From Bradyrhizobium sp. (GTDB lineage: Bacteria > Pseudomonadota > Alphaproteobacteria > Rhizobiales > Xanthobacteraceae), in the NCBI RefSeq assembly GCF_028868675.1, contig NZ_JAGWUA010000022.1, positions 1 through 36,663 of the forward strand: 36,663 nucleotides of DNA. The letters run 5' to 3'. Below are positions 1 to 13,891 of the stretch, one piece after another; within the stretch, counting starts at the first letter, position 1, and every line of letters starts with the position of its first letter. A program made the position numbers and the translations under genes. Below the pieces are notes generated by a model that saw only the letters and a list, made by a program, of their open reading frames with translations, made no database searches and was not told where the DNA came from.

Positions 1-129
1 ACCGGCTCGGCGGGATTCCCCGCCAGGACGAGTTTCGGTGAACGCGGTCTGAGGGCGCCCCCCGTCAAAGGCGGACCTGAAGCAAGCCGTAACCAAGCCT
101 TAACCAATCGAAGCGTCTTGACCCTGGAT
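1..129. other. Non-coding lead-in to rimP
   Basis: No gene could be supported here. A small GC hairpin is visible (arms 9-14 and 19-24, loop of 4), without a following T-run. The stretch presumably holds the rimP-nusA operon leader or promoter, but no convincing -35/-10 pair was found. The window edge cuts off whatever lies upstream. Confidence 0.4.
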
Positions 130-873
130 ATGACCGAACCGCGCACTGGTTCCACCGACGCCGAGCTGCTGGCCGAGCCGCGGCTCGTGGTCGAGCCGGG
201 CGTGGCGGCGCGGGTGTCCGCGGTCGCGACCCCCGTGCTGCAGGGAATGGGCTACCGGCTGGTGCGAATCCGCATCTCCGGAGAAGCCGGCTGCACCGTC
301 CAGATCATGGCGGAGCGGCCCGACGGCTCGATGCAGATCGAGGATTGCGAGGCGATCTCGCGGGCGCTGTCGCCGGTGCTCGACGTCGCCGACCCCATCG
401 ATCGCGCCTATCGGCTGGAGATTTCCTCTCCCGGCATCGACCGGCCCCTGGTGCGCCGCTCCGATTTCGAGCGCCACGTCGGTCACCTCGTCAAGGTGGA
501 GATGTCGGTCGCCCATGACGGGCGCAAGCGCTTTCGCGGAATCATTGCCGGCGTCGAGGGCGAGCGCGTGCGCGTCAGGCGCGACGACGTCAAGGCCGGC
601 GAGGATGGCGACGTGGCTCTGGCGATGGAGGACATCGCCGAGGCGCACCTGGTCCTGACCGACGAATTGATCGCGGAATCCATGCGCCGCGGCAAAGCCG
701 AGGCACGCGAAATGCGCCGGGATCTGGGGCTCGAGCCGCCGCTGGCGCCGCATGCCCGGACCGCAAAGGGCAACAAGCCGAAGAAGAAGCCGGCCCCGAA
801 GAACACCAAGCAACATCGCCTTGCCGCCGAACGCGCGCGGCGCGGCGAGATCGAGCCTGACGAAGGAGACTAG
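130..873 (+). CDS. rimP: Ribosome maturation factor RimP
   Basis: RimP assists late assembly of the 30S ribosomal subunit in the cytoplasm. The 247-residue product has the RimP N-terminal alpha/beta domain (about residues 25-110) with the signature [12 protein letters not shown], then an SH3-like C-terminal domain (about 113-195). A Lys/Arg-rich tail (about 205-240, [10 protein letters not shown]) makes it much longer than the roughly 150-residue E. coli protein; such basic tails are common in alphaproteobacterial RimP. I prefer ATG 130 to the in-frame TTG at 118, which adds only four residues. It is the first gene of the rimP-nusA-ylxR-infB cluster and ends 2 bases before nusA, so the two are almost certainly co-transcribed. 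Confidence 0.93.
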   Translation: MTEPRTGSTDAELLAEPRLVVEPGVAARVSAVATPVLQGMGYRLVRIRISGEAGCTVQIMAERPDGSMQIEDCEAISRALSPVLDVADPIDRAYRLEISSPGIDRPLVRRSDFERHVGHLVKVEMSVAHDGRKRFRGIIAGVEGERVRVRRDDVKAGEDGDVALAMEDIAEAHLVLTDELIAESMRRGKAEAREMRRDLGLEPPLAPHARTAKGNKPKKKPAPKNTKQHRLAAERARRGEIEPDEGD

Positions 874-875
874 CC

Positions 876-2489
876 ATGGCAGTCAGCGCCAACCGTCTAG
901 AATTGCTGCAGATCGCCGACGCCGTCGCGCGCGAGAAATCGATCGACCGCGGCATCGTCATCGCCGCGATGGAGGACGCCATCGCCAAGGCGGCGCGCGC
1001 CCGCTACGGCAGCGAAACCGACGTCCACGCCGAGATCGACCCCAAGAAGGGCGAGCTCCGGCTGTCGCGCCACATGCTGGTCGTCGACACCGTGGAGAAC
1101 CATTCCAACCAGATTTCGCTGGCGGACGCGCAGCGCGCCAATCCCGGCGCCCAGGTCGGCGACACCATCGCCGATACGCTGCCGCCGCTGGAATATGGCC
1201 GCATCGCCGCGCAGTCCGCCAAGCAGGTGATCGTGCAGAAGGTGCGCGAGGCCGAGCGCGACCGGCAGTATCAGGAGTTCAAGGACCGCATCGGCGACAT
1301 CGTCAACGGCGTCGTCAAGCGCGTCGAATACGGCAGTGTGATCGTCGATCTCGGCCGCGGCGAGGCCATCATCCGCCGCGACGAGATGCTGCCGCGCGAG
1401 GTGTTCCGCAACGGCGACCGCGTCCGCGCCTATATCTTCGACGTCCGCCGCGAGACCCGCGGTCCGCAGATCTTCCTGTCCCGCACCCACCCGCAATTCA
1501 TGGCAAAGCTGTTCGCGCAGGAAGTGCCGGAGATCTATGACGGCATCGTCGAGATCAAGGCGGTCGCCCGCGATCCGGGCTCGCGCGCCAAGATCGGCGT
1601 GATTTCCCGCGATTCCTCGGTCGATCCGGTCGGCGCCTGCGTCGGCATGCGCGGCTCGCGCGTGCAGGCGGTAGTGAACGAATTGCAGGGCGAAAAGATC
1701 GACATCATTCCCTGGTCGCCCGACATCGCGACCTTCGTGGTCAACGCGCTGGCGCCCGCCGAAGTGTCCAAGGTCGTCATCGACGAGGACCGCGAGCGGA
1801 TCGAGGTCGTGGTGCCCGACACCAACAACCAGCTCTCGCTGGCGATCGGGCGCCGCGGCCAGAACGTCCGTCTCGCCTCTCAGCTCACCGGCTGGGACAT
1901 CGACATCCTCACCGAGCAGGAGGAATCGGAGCGCCGCCAGGCCGACTTCGAGAACTCGACCCGCGTCTTCATGGAATCGCTCAATGTCGACGAGGTGGTC
2001 GGTCAGTTGCTCGCCTCGGAGGGCTTCACCTCGGTCGAGGAGCTGGCGCTGGTCGACGTCAAGGAGATCGCCGGCATCGAAGGCTTCGACGAGGAGACCG
2101 CGCAGGAGCTGCAGAGCCGCGCCCGCGAGTATCTGGAGCGGCTGGAGGCGGAGCTCGAGGCCCGGCGCAAGGAACTCGGCGTCGAGGACGCGATGAAGGA
2201 CGTGTCCGGCGTCACCTCGAAGATGATGGTGAAGCTCGGCGAGAACGACATCAAGACGGTCGAGGATCTCGCCGGCTGCGCCACCGACGATCTGGTCGGC
2301 TGGACCGAGCGCAAGGAGGGCGGCGAACCCACCAAGCACGTCGGCATGCTCGACGGCCTCGACATCTCCCGCGAGGACGCGGAAGCGACGATCATGCAGG
2401 CCCGCGTCAAGGCGGGCTGGATCACCGAGGCCGACCTCGCCAAGCCGAGCGAAGAGGCCGCCGAGGCGGCCGAACAGCAGCCGGCCTAG
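876..2489 (+). CDS. nusA: Transcription termination/antitermination factor NusA
   Basis: NusA binds RNA polymerase and nascent RNA and modulates pausing, termination and rrn antitermination. The 537-residue product shows the N-terminal RNAP-binding domain (about 1-130), an S1 domain (about 135-200, [20 protein letters not shown]), two KH domains (about 230-345, with [12 protein letters not shown] and [13 protein letters not shown]), and two C-terminal acidic/helix-hairpin-helix repeats (about 360-500). The last 15 residues are Ala/Glu rich. Length and domain order are normal for the family. The start has a strong ribosome binding site, GAAGGAGAC at 862-870, overlapping the end of rimP. The next gene, ylxR, begins 22 bases downstream. 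Confidence 0.97.
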   Translation: MAVSANRLELLQIADAVAREKSIDRGIVIAAMEDAIAKAARARYGSETDVHAEIDPKKGELRLSRHMLVVDTVENHSNQISLADAQRANPGAQVGDTIADTLPPLEYGRIAAQSAKQVIVQKVREAERDRQYQEFKDRIGDIVNGVVKRVEYGSVIVDLGRGEAIIRRDEMLPREVFRNGDRVRAYIFDVRRETRGPQIFLSRTHPQFMAKLFAQEVPEIYDGIVEIKAVARDPGSRAKIGVISRDSSVDPVGACVGMRGSRVQAVVNELQGEKIDIIPWSPDIATFVVNALAPAEVSKVVIDEDRERIEVVVPDTNNQLSLAIGRRGQNVRLASQLTGWDIDILTEQEESERRQADFENSTRVFMESLNVDEVVGQLLASEGFTSVEELALVDVKEIAGIEGFDEETAQELQSRAREYLERLEAELEARRKELGVEDAMKDVSGVTSKMMVKLGENDIKTVEDLAGCATDDLVGWTERKEGGEPTKHVGMLDGLDISREDAEATIMQARVKAGWITEADLAKPSEEAAEAAEQQPA

Positions 2490-2511
2490 GGTGTAGGGAG
2501 ATGTCGCCCGG

Positions 2512-3195
2512 ATGCTCGCTCAGGCCAATCCCGATCTCGACCATGGGCCGCGGACCGAAAAGTCCGCGACCATGCGCATGTGCGCGGTCAGCCGCGAGGT
2601 GCAGCCGATCGACGAGTTGATCCGCTTCGTCGTCGCGCCGTCGGGCGAACTCGTTCCGGACCTGAAGCGCAAGCTGCCGGGACGGGGCATGTGGGTTTCC
2701 GCCTCTCGCAAGGCGGTTGCGGAAGCCGTGCGCCGTCACCATTTCAGCAGGGCCTTCAAGCGCGATCTGCGCATCTCGCCGACGTTTCCTGACGACCTGG
2801 AAACGCTCCTGGTACGGAGCGCGACGGAGGCGCTTGCGATTGCCGCCAAGGCCGGCCAGGTGGTGGCCGGGTCCAGCAAGGTGGAAACCGCCCTCCGGGA
2901 CGGCAAGGTCGAGGTCCTGATCCACGCGGGCGACGGGGCCGAGGACGGAATCCGCAAATTGGACGCGCTGGCACGGCAAAATGACGGAAATCGCGGCGGG
3001 AAGCCGCAAATTGCTGTCGTCACCGCATTGAAATCGGCAGAATTGGATTTGGCACTTGCCCGGTCAAATGTGATACATGCTGCGCTGCTCGCGGGCCCGG
3101 CGAGCAGGACATTCCTGTCACGTAGCCAGATGCTGGTCCGATACCGGATGGCGGACGATGACAAGACTGCCGGAAACCGCGGCCAGGATTTCTGA
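2512..3195 (+). CDS. YlxR-type RNA-binding protein fused to an L7Ae-like domain
   Basis: This 227-residue protein sits at the usual place of ylxR between nusA and infB. Residues 20-100 fit the YlxR/DUF448 family: MRMCAVSREVQP, then the basic stretch KLPGRGMWVS, with many Arg/Lys residues for RNA contact. The remainder (about 105-215) resembles an L7Ae/L30e-like RNA-binding domain (AKAGQVVAGSSKVETAL, then a Val/Ile strand and a helix), which other bacteria encode separately as YlxQ. The YlxR-YlxQ fusion is a known alphaproteobacterial arrangement. The exact role is not established; translation or RNase-related functions have been proposed for YlxR. Start at ATG 2512 is supported by AGGGAG at 2495-2500; the ATG at 2501 is out of frame. 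Confidence 0.85.
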   Translation: MLAQANPDLDHGPRTEKSATMRMCAVSREVQPIDELIRFVVAPSGELVPDLKRKLPGRGMWVSASRKAVAEAVRRHHFSRAFKRDLRISPTFPDDLETLLVRSATEALAIAAKAGQVVAGSSKVETALRDGKVEVLIHAGDGAEDGIRKLDALARQNDGNRGGKPQIAVVTALKSAELDLALARSNVIHAALLAGPASRTFLSRSQMLVRYRMADDDKTAGNRGQDF

Positions 3196-3262
3196 AGACA
3201 ACACGACCAGTACGACGGTGCGGCAACGCACAACGCTAACAGATCAAGATTGGGACTGCTGA

Positions 3263-5914
3263 ATGGTTGATACCAAAACTCCTGGCGACAAGACTTTGAG
3301 TGTCCAGACCAAGACCTTGACGCTCAAGCCGCGCGTCGAGACGGGCACCGTGCGCCAGAGCTTCAGCCATGGCCGCAGCAAGCAGGTGGTGGTCGAGAAG
3401 CGCGGCAAGCGCCGGATCGGCGATACCGCGGCTCCCGAGCCGCATGCGCCGGAGCCGGCCGCAGCCAAGGCCGCGCCCCCTGCCGCCAAGCCGCCGCTCG
3501 GCCGTGCCGCGCCCGCGGGGCAGCCGCTCCGCGCCGCCGGCTCGGGTGTCGTGCTGCGGACGCTGACCGAAGACGAGCGCTCGGCCCGCGCCAGCGCGCT
3601 GGCGGATGCCAAGCAGCGCGAGATCGAGGAGCGCCGGCTGGCGGAAGAGGAAGCCAAGCGCCGCGCCAGCCGCGAAAGCATCGAGCGCGCCGAGCGCGAG
3701 GCCGCCGAGGCTCGCCGCAAGGCCGAGGAGGAACGCCACCGCCACGAAGAAGAAGCCCGGCGCAAGGCCGAAACCGAGGCCAAGAAGCGTTTCGGCGACG
3801 GCGAACAGCCGCAGCAATCGGCGGCGCGGGCCCCTGCGGCCCGGACGACCACCGCAACACCGGCCGCGACCACACCGCGCCAGGCGCCGGCCGGCCGCGC
3901 CCCCGCGGTCGCCGCCGAGGCCGACGAGGAAGAAGCTCCGCGCCAGATCCGCCGCGGTCCGGGCGGCGCCATGCGTCCGGCGGCAGCCCCCAAGACCACC
4001 CACAAGCCGGGCCCGCAGAAGGAGCGCGGCCGCCTCACCGTCGTCACCGCGCTCAATGCCGACGACGTGCGCGAGCGCTCGATCGCCTCGTTCCGCCGCC
4101 GCACCCAGCGCCTGAAGGGCCACGCCTCCAACGAGCCGAAGGAAAAGCTGATCCGCGAAGTCACGATCCCGGAAGCGATCACCATCCAGGAACTCGCCAA
4201 CCGCATGTCCGAGCGCGCGGTCGACGTCATCCGCCTGCTGATGAAGCAGGGCGCGATGCACAAGATCACCGACGTGATCGACGCCGACACCGCGCAGCTG
4301 ATCGCCGAAGAGCTCGGCCACACCGTCAAGCGCGTCGCCGCCTCCGACGTCGAGGAAGGCCTGTTCGACACCGTCGACGATTCCACCGACACCGAGCCGC
4401 GTTCGCCGGTCGTGACCGTGATGGGTCACGTCGACCACGGCAAGACCTCGCTGCTCGACGCGCTCCGCCATGCCAACGTGGTCTCCGGCGAAGCCGGCGG
4501 CATCACCCAGCACATCGGCGCCTACCAGGTGTCCTCGCCGGAAACCGGCAAGAAGATCACCTTCATCGACACGCCCGGCCACGCCGCGTTCACCGCGATG
4601 CGCGCCCGCGGCGCCAAGGTCACCGACATCGTCGTGCTGGTGGTCGCGGCCGATGACGGCGTGATGCCGCAGACGGTCGAAGCCATCAACCACGCCAAGG
4701 CGGCGCGCGTGCCGATCATCGTGGCGATCAACAAGATCGACAAGCCCGACGCCAGGCCGGAGCGCGTGCGCACCGAGCTCCTGCAGCACGAGGTGCAGGT
4801 CGAATCGCTCGGCGGCGACGTCGTCGACGTCGAGGTGTCCGCCAAGAACAAGACCAATCTCGACCGGCTGCTCGAAATGATCGCGCTGCAGGCCGAAATC
4901 CTCGACCTGAAGACCAATTCGCAGCGTCCGGCCGAGGGCACTGTGATCGAGGCCAAGCTCGACCGCGGCCGCGGCCCGGTCGCGACCGTGCTGGTCCAGC
5001 GCGGCACGCTCCGGGTCGGCGACATCATCGTCGCGGGCGCCGAGATGGGCCGCGTCCGCGCGCTGATCTCCGACCAGGGCGAGACGGTGAACGAGGCCGG
5101 CCCCTCGGTGCCGGTCGAAGTGCTCGGCTTCAACGGTCCGCCGGAGGCCGGCGACCGGCTCGCGGTGGTCGAGAACGAAGCCCGCGCCCGTCAGATCACC
5201 AGCTACCGCGCGCACCAGAAGCGCGAGAACGCGGCGGCCTCGATCTCCGGCATGCGCGGCTCGCTCGAGCAGATGATGTCGCAGCTCAAGACCTCGGGCC
5301 GCAAGGAGTTCCCGCTGATAGTCAAGGCCGACGTGCAGGGTTCGCTGGAAGCCATTCTGGGCTCGCTGGAGAAGCTCGGCACCGACGAGGTCGCAGCCCG
5401 CATCCTGCATGCCGGCGTCGGCGGCATCTCGGAATCCGACGTGACGCTCGCGGAGGGCTTCAACGCAGCGATCATCGGCTTCAGCGTCCGCGCCAACAAG
5501 GAGGCGGCCGCGGCCGCCAAGCGCAACGGCATCGAGATTCGCTACTACAACATCATCTACGACCTCGTGGACGACGTGAAGAAGGCGATGAGCGGCCTGC
5601 TCGCGCCCACCTTGCGCGAAACCATGCTGGGCAACGCCGAGATCCTGGAGATCTTCAACATCTCCAAGGTCGGCAAGGTCGCGGGCTGCCGCGTCACCGA
5701 CGGCACCGTGGAGCGCGGCGCCAACGTGCGCCTGATCCGCGACAACGTCGTCGTGCACGAGGGCAAGCTATCGACGCTGAAGCGCTTCAAGGACGAGGTG
5801 AAGGAAGTGCAGGCCGGCCAGGAATGCGGCATGGCCTTCGAGAACTACGGCGACATGCGCGCCGGCGACGTGATCGAGTGTTATCGAGTGGAGACGATCC
5901 AGCGCTCCCTGTAA
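3263..5914 (+). CDS. infB: Translation initiation factor IF-2
   Basis: IF-2 is the GTPase that brings fMet-tRNA to the 30S subunit and promotes subunit joining. The 883-residue product has an IF2-associated N-terminal segment (about 8-50), a long charged Ala/Arg/Glu coiled-coil (about 95-180), a Pro/Ala linker, an IF2_N domain (about 295-350), and the G domain with GHVDHGKT at 388-395, DTPGH at 436-440 and NKID at 490-493. Beta-barrel domains II and IV and the IF-2 domain III follow to the C-terminus. All key GTPase residues are intact. The extended low-complexity N-terminus is usual for alphaproteobacteria. It lies 67 bases after ylxR in the same direction. Confidence 0.97.
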   Translation: MVDTKTPGDKTLSVQTKTLTLKPRVETGTVRQSFSHGRSKQVVVEKRGKRRIGDTAAPEPHAPEPAAAKAAPPAAKPPLGRAAPAGQPLRAAGSGVVLRTLTEDERSARASALADAKQREIEERRLAEEEAKRRASRESIERAEREAAEARRKAEEERHRHEEEARRKAETEAKKRFGDGEQPQQSAARAPAARTTTATPAATTPRQAPAGRAPAVAAEADEEEAPRQIRRGPGGAMRPAAAPKTTHKPGPQKERGRLTVVTALNADDVRERSIASFRRRTQRLKGHASNEPKEKLIREVTIPEAITIQELANRMSERAVDVIRLLMKQGAMHKITDVIDADTAQLIAEELGHTVKRVAASDVEEGLFDTVDDSTDTEPRSPVVTVMGHVDHGKTSLLDALRHANVVSGEAGGITQHIGAYQVSSPETGKKITFIDTPGHAAFTAMRARGAKVTDIVVLVVAADDGVMPQTVEAINHAKAARVPIIVAINKIDKPDARPERVRTELLQHEVQVESLGGDVVDVEVSAKNKTNLDRLLEMIALQAEILDLKTNSQRPAEGTVIEAKLDRGRGPVATVLVQRGTLRVGDIIVAGAEMGRVRALISDQGETVNEAGPSVPVEVLGFNGPPEAGDRLAVVENEARARQITSYRAHQKRENAAASISGMRGSLEQMMSQLKTSGRKEFPLIVKADVQGSLEAILGSLEKLGTDEVAARILHAGVGGISESDVTLAEGFNAAIIGFSVRANKEAAAAAKRNGIEIRYYNIIYDLVDDVKKAMSGLLAPTLRETMLGNAEILEIFNISKVGKVAGCRVTDGTVERGANVRLIRDNVVVHEGKLSTLKRFKDEVKEVQAGQECGMAFENYGDMRAGDVIECYRVETIQRSL

Positions 5915-5968
5915 GTCCAAGCCTTACCGAAGCGCGCGGATCTTTTTGAACTGAAAATGCGAGCGTGC

Positions 5969-5994
5969 GATGGCCGGACCCGGGTCCGGCCATC
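5969..5994. repeat. 26-bp perfect palindrome before rbfA
   Basis: Positions 5969-5981 are the exact reverse complement of 5982-5994; the half-site reads GATGGCCGGACCC. It lies between infB and rbfA, with no T-run after it, so it is not a standard terminator. The GATGGCCGG/CCGGCCATCCACG core matches the arms of the repeat at 15340-15390, so the two probably belong to one dispersed palindromic family. It covers the first possible in-frame ATG upstream of rbfA (5970), which argues against that start. Confidence 0.8.
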
Positions 5995-6074
5995 CACGTC
6001 TCATTCGCTACAACAGGAACGGTGCCAATTGCCTGCGGCTGGGACGCGGGCATGACGAGGTGATTTTTTCGACA

Positions 6075-6506
6075 ATGTCCCGTCACCAACAGAAGAAGGG
6101 TTCCGCGCCCGGCGGCTCGCAGCGACAATTGCGGGTCGGCGAGGCGGTTCGCCATGCCATGGCCGATATTCTGGCGCATGGCAGTGCGCATGATGCGGAC
6201 CTCGAAGGCCACATCATCACCGTGCCGGAGGTACGGATGTCGCCGGACCTGAAGCTTGCGACCATCTACGTGATGCCGCTCGGAGGCCGCGACACCGAGC
6301 GTGTGATCGCGGCGCTCGATCGCAACAAGAAATTCCTGCGCGGCGAGGTCGCGCGGCGCGTTAACCTGAAATTTGCACCTGATATCCGCTTCCGCGTCGA
6401 CGAGCGATTCGACGAAGCGGAACGGATCGAGAAATTATTGCGAACGCCTGCGGTGCAACGAGACCTGACGAGCGAGCAGGACAGAGATCGGGAAGAAGAA
6501 CAATGA
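6075..6506 (+). CDS. rbfA: 30S ribosome-binding factor RbfA
   Basis: RbfA is a KH-like protein needed for 16S rRNA 5' end maturation and 30S assembly, especially in the cold. The 143-residue product starts MSRHQQKKG. It contains the family features [14 protein letters not shown], the strand [18 protein letters not shown] and the C-terminal part [22 protein letters not shown] place the start at ATG 6075 because the frame can be opened further to 5970 only by reading through a 26-bp palindrome, and those 35 residues have no RbfA character. The stop overlaps the truB start in an ATGA junction at 6503-6506, indicating translational coupling. Confidence 0.93.
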   Translation: MSRHQQKKGSAPGGSQRQLRVGEAVRHAMADILAHGSAHDADLEGHIITVPEVRMSPDLKLATIYVMPLGGRDTERVIAALDRNKKFLRGEVARRVNLKFAPDIRFRVDERFDEAERIEKLLRTPAVQRDLTSEQDRDREEEQ

Positions 6507-7618
6507 TTGCGAACCCCGCTCACGGCGCGATCGGCACCGAAGAGGCCGATTCGCGCGACGTGCAGCAGAATGATTTCGGACTGCGCAGCGACACGACGCC
6601 GCATGCCGAGGCGCGCCGCGTCAACAATGATCCGCGCGCCAGGCAGCAGAAGAACAATCAGCCGCGGCGCGACCGCCGCGACGTGCACGGCTGGATCGTG
6701 CTCGACAAGCCGATCGGCATGACCTCGACGCAGGCGGTGGCCGTGGTGAAGCGCCTGTTCCAGGCCAAGCGCGCAGGGCACGCCGGCACGCTCGATCCGC
6801 TCGCTTCGGGCGGGCTGCCGATCGCGCTCGGCGAAGCCACCAAGACGGTCCCCTTCGTGATGGACGGCCGCAAGCGCTACCGCTTCACCGTGTCCTGGGG
6901 CGAGGAGCGCGACACCGACGACATCGAGGGCCGCGCGGTCGCGACCTCGGATCGGCGCCCCACCCGCGAGGCGATCGAGGCGCTGTTGCCGCGCTTCACC
7001 GGGGTGATCGAGCAGGTCCCGCCACGCTATTCGGCGATCAAGGTCCAGGGCGAGCGCGCCTACGATCTGGCGCGCGACGGCGAGGTCGTGGAGCTGGCCC
7101 CCCGCCCGGTCGAGATTCACCATTTGTCCCTTATAGATCAACCGGATGGCAACCTGGCGGTGTTCGAGGCCGAATGCGGCAAGGGCACCTATGTCCGGGC
7201 GCTCGCCCGCGATATGGGCCGGATTCTCGGCTGTTTCGGCCATATCTGCGCGCTCAGGCGAACCCTGGTCGGGCCTTTCGGCGAGAACGACATGATTCCG
7301 CTGGATCGGCTGGAGGCTTTGTGCCATAGAGCCGCGTCCGGCGAGGGCAGCCTCGCCGACGCGCTTTTGCCCGTTGAGACCGCGCTGGACGACATCCCGG
7401 CACTGGCCGTCACTCGGGCTGATGCGGCAAGGCTCCATCGGGGCCAAGCCGTTTTGTTGCGCGGACGGGATGCGCCCAATTGTAGCGGCACAGTCTATGT
7501 CACGGTGGCAGGCCGGCTTCTCGCGCTTGCCGAAGTCGGCAATGGCGAAATCATCCCCAAGCGTGTGTTCAACCTGACCGGACTGACTGCCAGTCCCGGT
7601 CGCAACGAGAGAAATTGA
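6503..7618 (+). CDS. truB: tRNA pseudouridine(55) synthase TruB
   Basis: TruB converts U55 of the T-loop of tRNAs to pseudouridine. The 371-residue product contains the entry motif [13 protein letters not shown] (63-75), the catalytic motif [10 protein letters not shown] with Asp98, [16 protein letters not shown], and the binding motifs [21 protein letters not shown] and [14 protein letters not shown]-terminal PUA-like region follows residue 290. The first 60 residues are a polar extension absent from the E. coli enzyme (about 314 residues). Because the start is fixed by the ATGA overlap with rbfA the extension is probably real, though a later start cannot be excluded. It ends 2 bases before rpsO. 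Confidence 0.95.
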   Translation: MIANPAHGAIGTEEADSRDVQQNDFGLRSDTTPHAEARRVNNDPRARQQKNNQPRRDRRDVHGWIVLDKPIGMTSTQAVAVVKRLFQAKRAGHAGTLDPLASGGLPIALGEATKTVPFVMDGRKRYRFTVSWGEERDTDDIEGRAVATSDRRPTREAIEALLPRFTGVIEQVPPRYSAIKVQGERAYDLARDGEVVELAPRPVEIHHLSLIDQPDGNLAVFEAECGKGTYVRALARDMGRILGCFGHICALRRTLVGPFGENDMIPLDRLEALCHRAASGEGSLADALLPVETALDDIPALAVTRADAARLHRGQAVLLRGRDAPNCSGTVYVTVAGRLLALAEVGNGEIIPKRVFNLTGLTASPGRNERN

Positions 7619-7620
7619 CG

Positions 7621-7890
7621 ATGTCGATTACCGCCGATCGCAAAGCGGAAGTCATCAAGACGAGTGCCACCAAAGCCGGCGATACCGGCTCGCCCGAGGT
7701 TCAGGTCGCGATCCTTTCGGAACGCATCAACAACCTCACGAGCCATTTCAAGACCCACGTGAAGGACAACCATTCGCGTCGCGGCCTCCTGAAGCTGGTG
7801 TCGACCCGCCGTTCGCTCCTCGACTACCTGAAGAAGAAGGACGAGGCGCGGTACAAGGCGCTGCTCGAGAAGCACAACATTCGTCGTTAA
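7621..7890 (+). CDS. rpsO: 30S ribosomal protein S15
   Basis: S15 is a primary 16S rRNA-binding protein that nucleates the platform of the 30S subunit. The 89-residue product has the family length and motifs: [21 protein letters not shown], then the loop [20 protein letters not shown] that contacts helix 22. ATG 7621 is used rather than the TTG two codons earlier, because S15 proteins begin MSITA and GAGAG sits at 7607-7611. It follows truB by 2 bases and is followed at once by a strong terminator, so it closes the nusA/infB transcription unit. The rpsO-pnp order is the same as in E. coli. Confidence 0.97.
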   Translation: MSITADRKAEVIKTSATKAGDTGSPEVQVAILSERINNLTSHFKTHVKDNHSRRGLLKLVSTRRSLLDYLKKKDEARYKALLEKHNIRR

Positions 7891-7900
7891 GTGTTGCATG

Positions 7901-7924
7901 CGCGCGCCGGTGGCGCGCGTTTTT
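7901..7924 (+). terminator. Rho-independent terminator after rpsO
   Basis: A perfect 8-bp all-GC stem (CGCGCGCC at 7901-7908 with GGCGCGCG at 7912-7919) closes a 3-base loop and runs directly into five T residues (7920-7924). It lies 10 bases after the rpsO stop codon. It would end most transcripts from the upstream operon and separate rpsO from pnp, with possible partial read-through as in E. coli. Confidence 0.9.
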
Positions 7925-8013
7925 GCTCGTAGTTTCGAACGAAAGCGCTTTCATCAAGGTTTTTGATCGAGGCTATGCGCGCAGGTGCGGGCCCGTGACG
8001 GCTCGCAACCAGG

Positions 8014-8062
8014 GGCATGATCCCGAAGGCCGAAAATTGGATCTTCGGAACGCGATCATGCC
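8014..8062. repeat. GCATGATC-type palindromic repeat in the rpsO-pnp interval
   Basis: GGCATGATC (8014-8022) and GATCATGCC (8054-8062) are perfect inverted arms; inside them CCGAAG (8023-8028) pairs with CTTCGG (8043-8048). The outer arms match those of the repeat after pnp (10553-10600), which has AGCATGATC and GATCATGCT around a CGGAAAA/TTTTCCG inner stem. I take both as copies of one Bradyrhizobium-type dispersed palindrome. No protein could be supported across this stretch. Confidence 0.7.
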
Positions 8063-8171
8063 GACTGACCAGTCCAGCAGCAATCCGGCCGCTGGGCGCA
8101 ACGGGCAAGGTGCCCGTATGACCCGAAAGGATGGACGCCATCCGAAATTCGAAAACCATGGCAGGATCGCC

Positions 8172-8230
8172 GGACGCTGATCATCCGTTCCGATCAGCGT
8201 CCCGCAATCTTGCGCATGGTTTTTGTTTTT
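8172..8230 (+). promoter_or_regulatory. Structured pnp leader: tandem hairpins and T-rich tract
   Basis: An 11-bp perfect hairpin (GGACGCTGATC at 8172-8182, GATCAGCGTCC at 8192-8202, 9-base loop) is followed immediately by a small hairpin (CGCAA 8203-8207, TTGCG 8210-8214) and then TTTTTGTTTTT at 8220-8230. The end is 41 bases before the pnp start codon. In E. coli the pnp leader hairpin is cut by RNase III and lets PNPase repress its own synthesis; by analogy this may serve autoregulation. The T-tract also permits an attenuator. Which one applies is inference. Confidence 0.55.
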
Positions 8231-8271
8231 CAAGGCGTCCCTCTTTCGAGAACCCATGAAAGAAGACCTCT

Positions 8272-10431
<2,160 letters not shown>

Positions 10432-10457
10432 GGCTCTCGCACCATCCGGAAAACACG

Positions 10458-10484
10458 AAGGGCGGCCTTGCGGCCGCCCTTTTT
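10458..10484 (+). terminator. Rho-independent terminator after pnp
   Basis: AAGGGCGGCC (10458-10467) pairs perfectly with GGCCGCCCTT (10472-10481) around a TTGC loop. The T residues at 10480-10484 close the stem and form the tail. It starts 26 bases after the pnp stop and ends the plus-strand cluster. Confidence 0.92.
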
Positions 10485-10499
10485 GCTTGTCACGCGCGC

Positions 10500-10602
10500 C
10501 TAAAGCGCGATGAGATTGGGATGAATCGTCATCGCGCTTTAGGTTATTGTTTGAGCATGATCTTTTCGGAAAACCGCTTCGCACTTTTCCGGATCATGCT
10601 TT
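10500..10602. repeat. Composite palindromic repeat between pnp and katG
   Basis: Two adjoining inverted repeats fill the convergent pnp-katG gap. The first has 14-bp perfect arms CTAAAGCGCGATGA (10500-10513) and TCATCGCGCTTTAG (10529-10542). The second has arms AGCATGATC (10554-10562) and GATCATGCT (10592-10600) with an inner CGGAAAA/TTTTCCG stem. I recognise the second unit as a very common intergenic element of Bradyrhizobium and related genomes. It may also act as a terminator or mRNA stabiliser for katG, whose stop codon is only 7 bases away. Confidence 0.8.
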
Positions 10603-10608
10603 AACGGC

Positions 10609-12875
<2,267 letters not shown>

Positions 12876-13805
12876 ATGATCAACGTCACGCTCCGGCAGC
12901 TGCGGTATTTCGATGCGCTGGCCCGTCACGGCCATTTCGGGCGCGCCGCGGAGGCCTGCTCGATCTCGCAGCCGGCACTGTCGATGCAGATCAAGGAAAT
13001 GGAAGAAGCGCTCGGCGGCCTGCTCCTGGAACGCAGCGCGCGGCAGGTTGCGCTGACGCGGTTTGGCGAGGAACTCGCCAAGCGCGTTCGCGACATCCTG
13101 CGCTCGGTCGATGAGCTCGGCGACTTTGCACGGGCGTCCTGCGACCGCTTCACGGGGCGCCTGCGCATCGGGATGATCCCGACGATCGCGCCCTATCTGC
13201 TGCCCAGGATGACCAAGGACCTCGCGCGCCTGCATCCCGAGCTCGACATCCGCGTGCGCGAGACCGTGACCCCGAAGCTGATCCAGGAGCTCGCCGACGG
13301 CCGGCTCGACACCGCGATCCTCGCACTGCCGGTGTCCGAGCCCTCGCTGACGGAGGTGGCGTTGTTCGAGGAAAACTTCATGCTGGTCCGGCCGGCGTCC
13401 GACGAGGGCACGCCGGTACCATCCAGGGAAATGCTGCGCGAGATGAGGTTGCTGCTGCTCGAGGAGGGGCACTGCTTCCGCGACCAGGCCTTGTCGTTCT
13501 GCAAGATGCAATCGCCGCCGCGGGAGATGCTGGACGCGAACTCGCTCTCGACGCTGGTCCAGATGGTCAGCGCCGGAATCGGCGTCACCCTGATTCCTGA
13601 AATGGCCGTGCCGGTGGAGACACGCTCGGCGTCGGTGTCGCTCGCGCGTTTCAAGAACCCGCAGCCGTCGCGGACCATCGGCATGGTCTGGCGCAGGACC
13701 TCTCCTCTGGCGCGGCAGCTCCTTCAGATCTCCGAGGTGGTGTGCCTGTCGGCCGGCAAGCAGCGTGGACAGCGGACGCCGGCGCCGCGCGTTGCGCGGG
13801 GCTGA
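12876..13805 (+). CDS. oxyR: Hydrogen peroxide-sensing LysR-type regulator OxyR
   Basis: OxyR is a cytoplasmic tetrameric activator of the peroxide stress response. The 309-residue product has the LysR winged helix-turn-helix at residues 3-62 (AAEACSISQPALSMQIKEME) and the inducer domain from about 90. Cys200 and Cys209 lie in EEGHCFRDQALSFC, matching the redox pair Cys199/Cys208 of E. coli OxyR, so it should form the activating disulfide. The last 20 residues are a basic tail with no homology I recognise. Divergence from katG is the classic arrangement for an OxyR that controls catalase and itself. No clear ribosome binding site precedes the ATG. Confidence 0.94.
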   Translation: MINVTLRQLRYFDALARHGHFGRAAEACSISQPALSMQIKEMEEALGGLLLERSARQVALTRFGEELAKRVRDILRSVDELGDFARASCDRFTGRLRIGMIPTIAPYLLPRMTKDLARLHPELDIRVRETVTPKLIQELADGRLDTAILALPVSEPSLTEVALFEENFMLVRPASDEGTPVPSREMLREMRLLLLEEGHCFRDQALSFCKMQSPPREMLDANSLSTLVQMVSAGIGVTLIPEMAVPVETRSASVSLARFKNPQPSRTIGMVWRRTSPLARQLLQISEVVCLSAGKQRGQRTPAPRVARG

Positions 13806-13891
13806 CGCGTCTGCCGCGGGTACGCCTTCATCGAGCCATGGAATGGCTTCAGAAGGAAGTACGATCGGTGGAAGATGAAGGAAAGCCCACG

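Noticed and set aside
3236..5758. 840-residue open frame on the minus strand opposite infB
   Set aside because: It is a mirror of the high-GC codon pattern of infB, with a His/Asp/Arg-rich, repetitive composition and no domain. infB on the plus strand is certain.
5970..6074. Longer RbfA start at 5970
   Set aside because: Its start codon is part of a 26-bp palindrome, the added residues do not resemble RbfA, and ATG 6075 gives the usual MSRH-type N-terminus.
7923..8180. Possible 85-residue gene between rpsO and pnp
   Set aside because: Starts inside the terminator T-run, passes through a palindromic repeat and a hairpin arm, and has no ribosome binding site or family resemblance.
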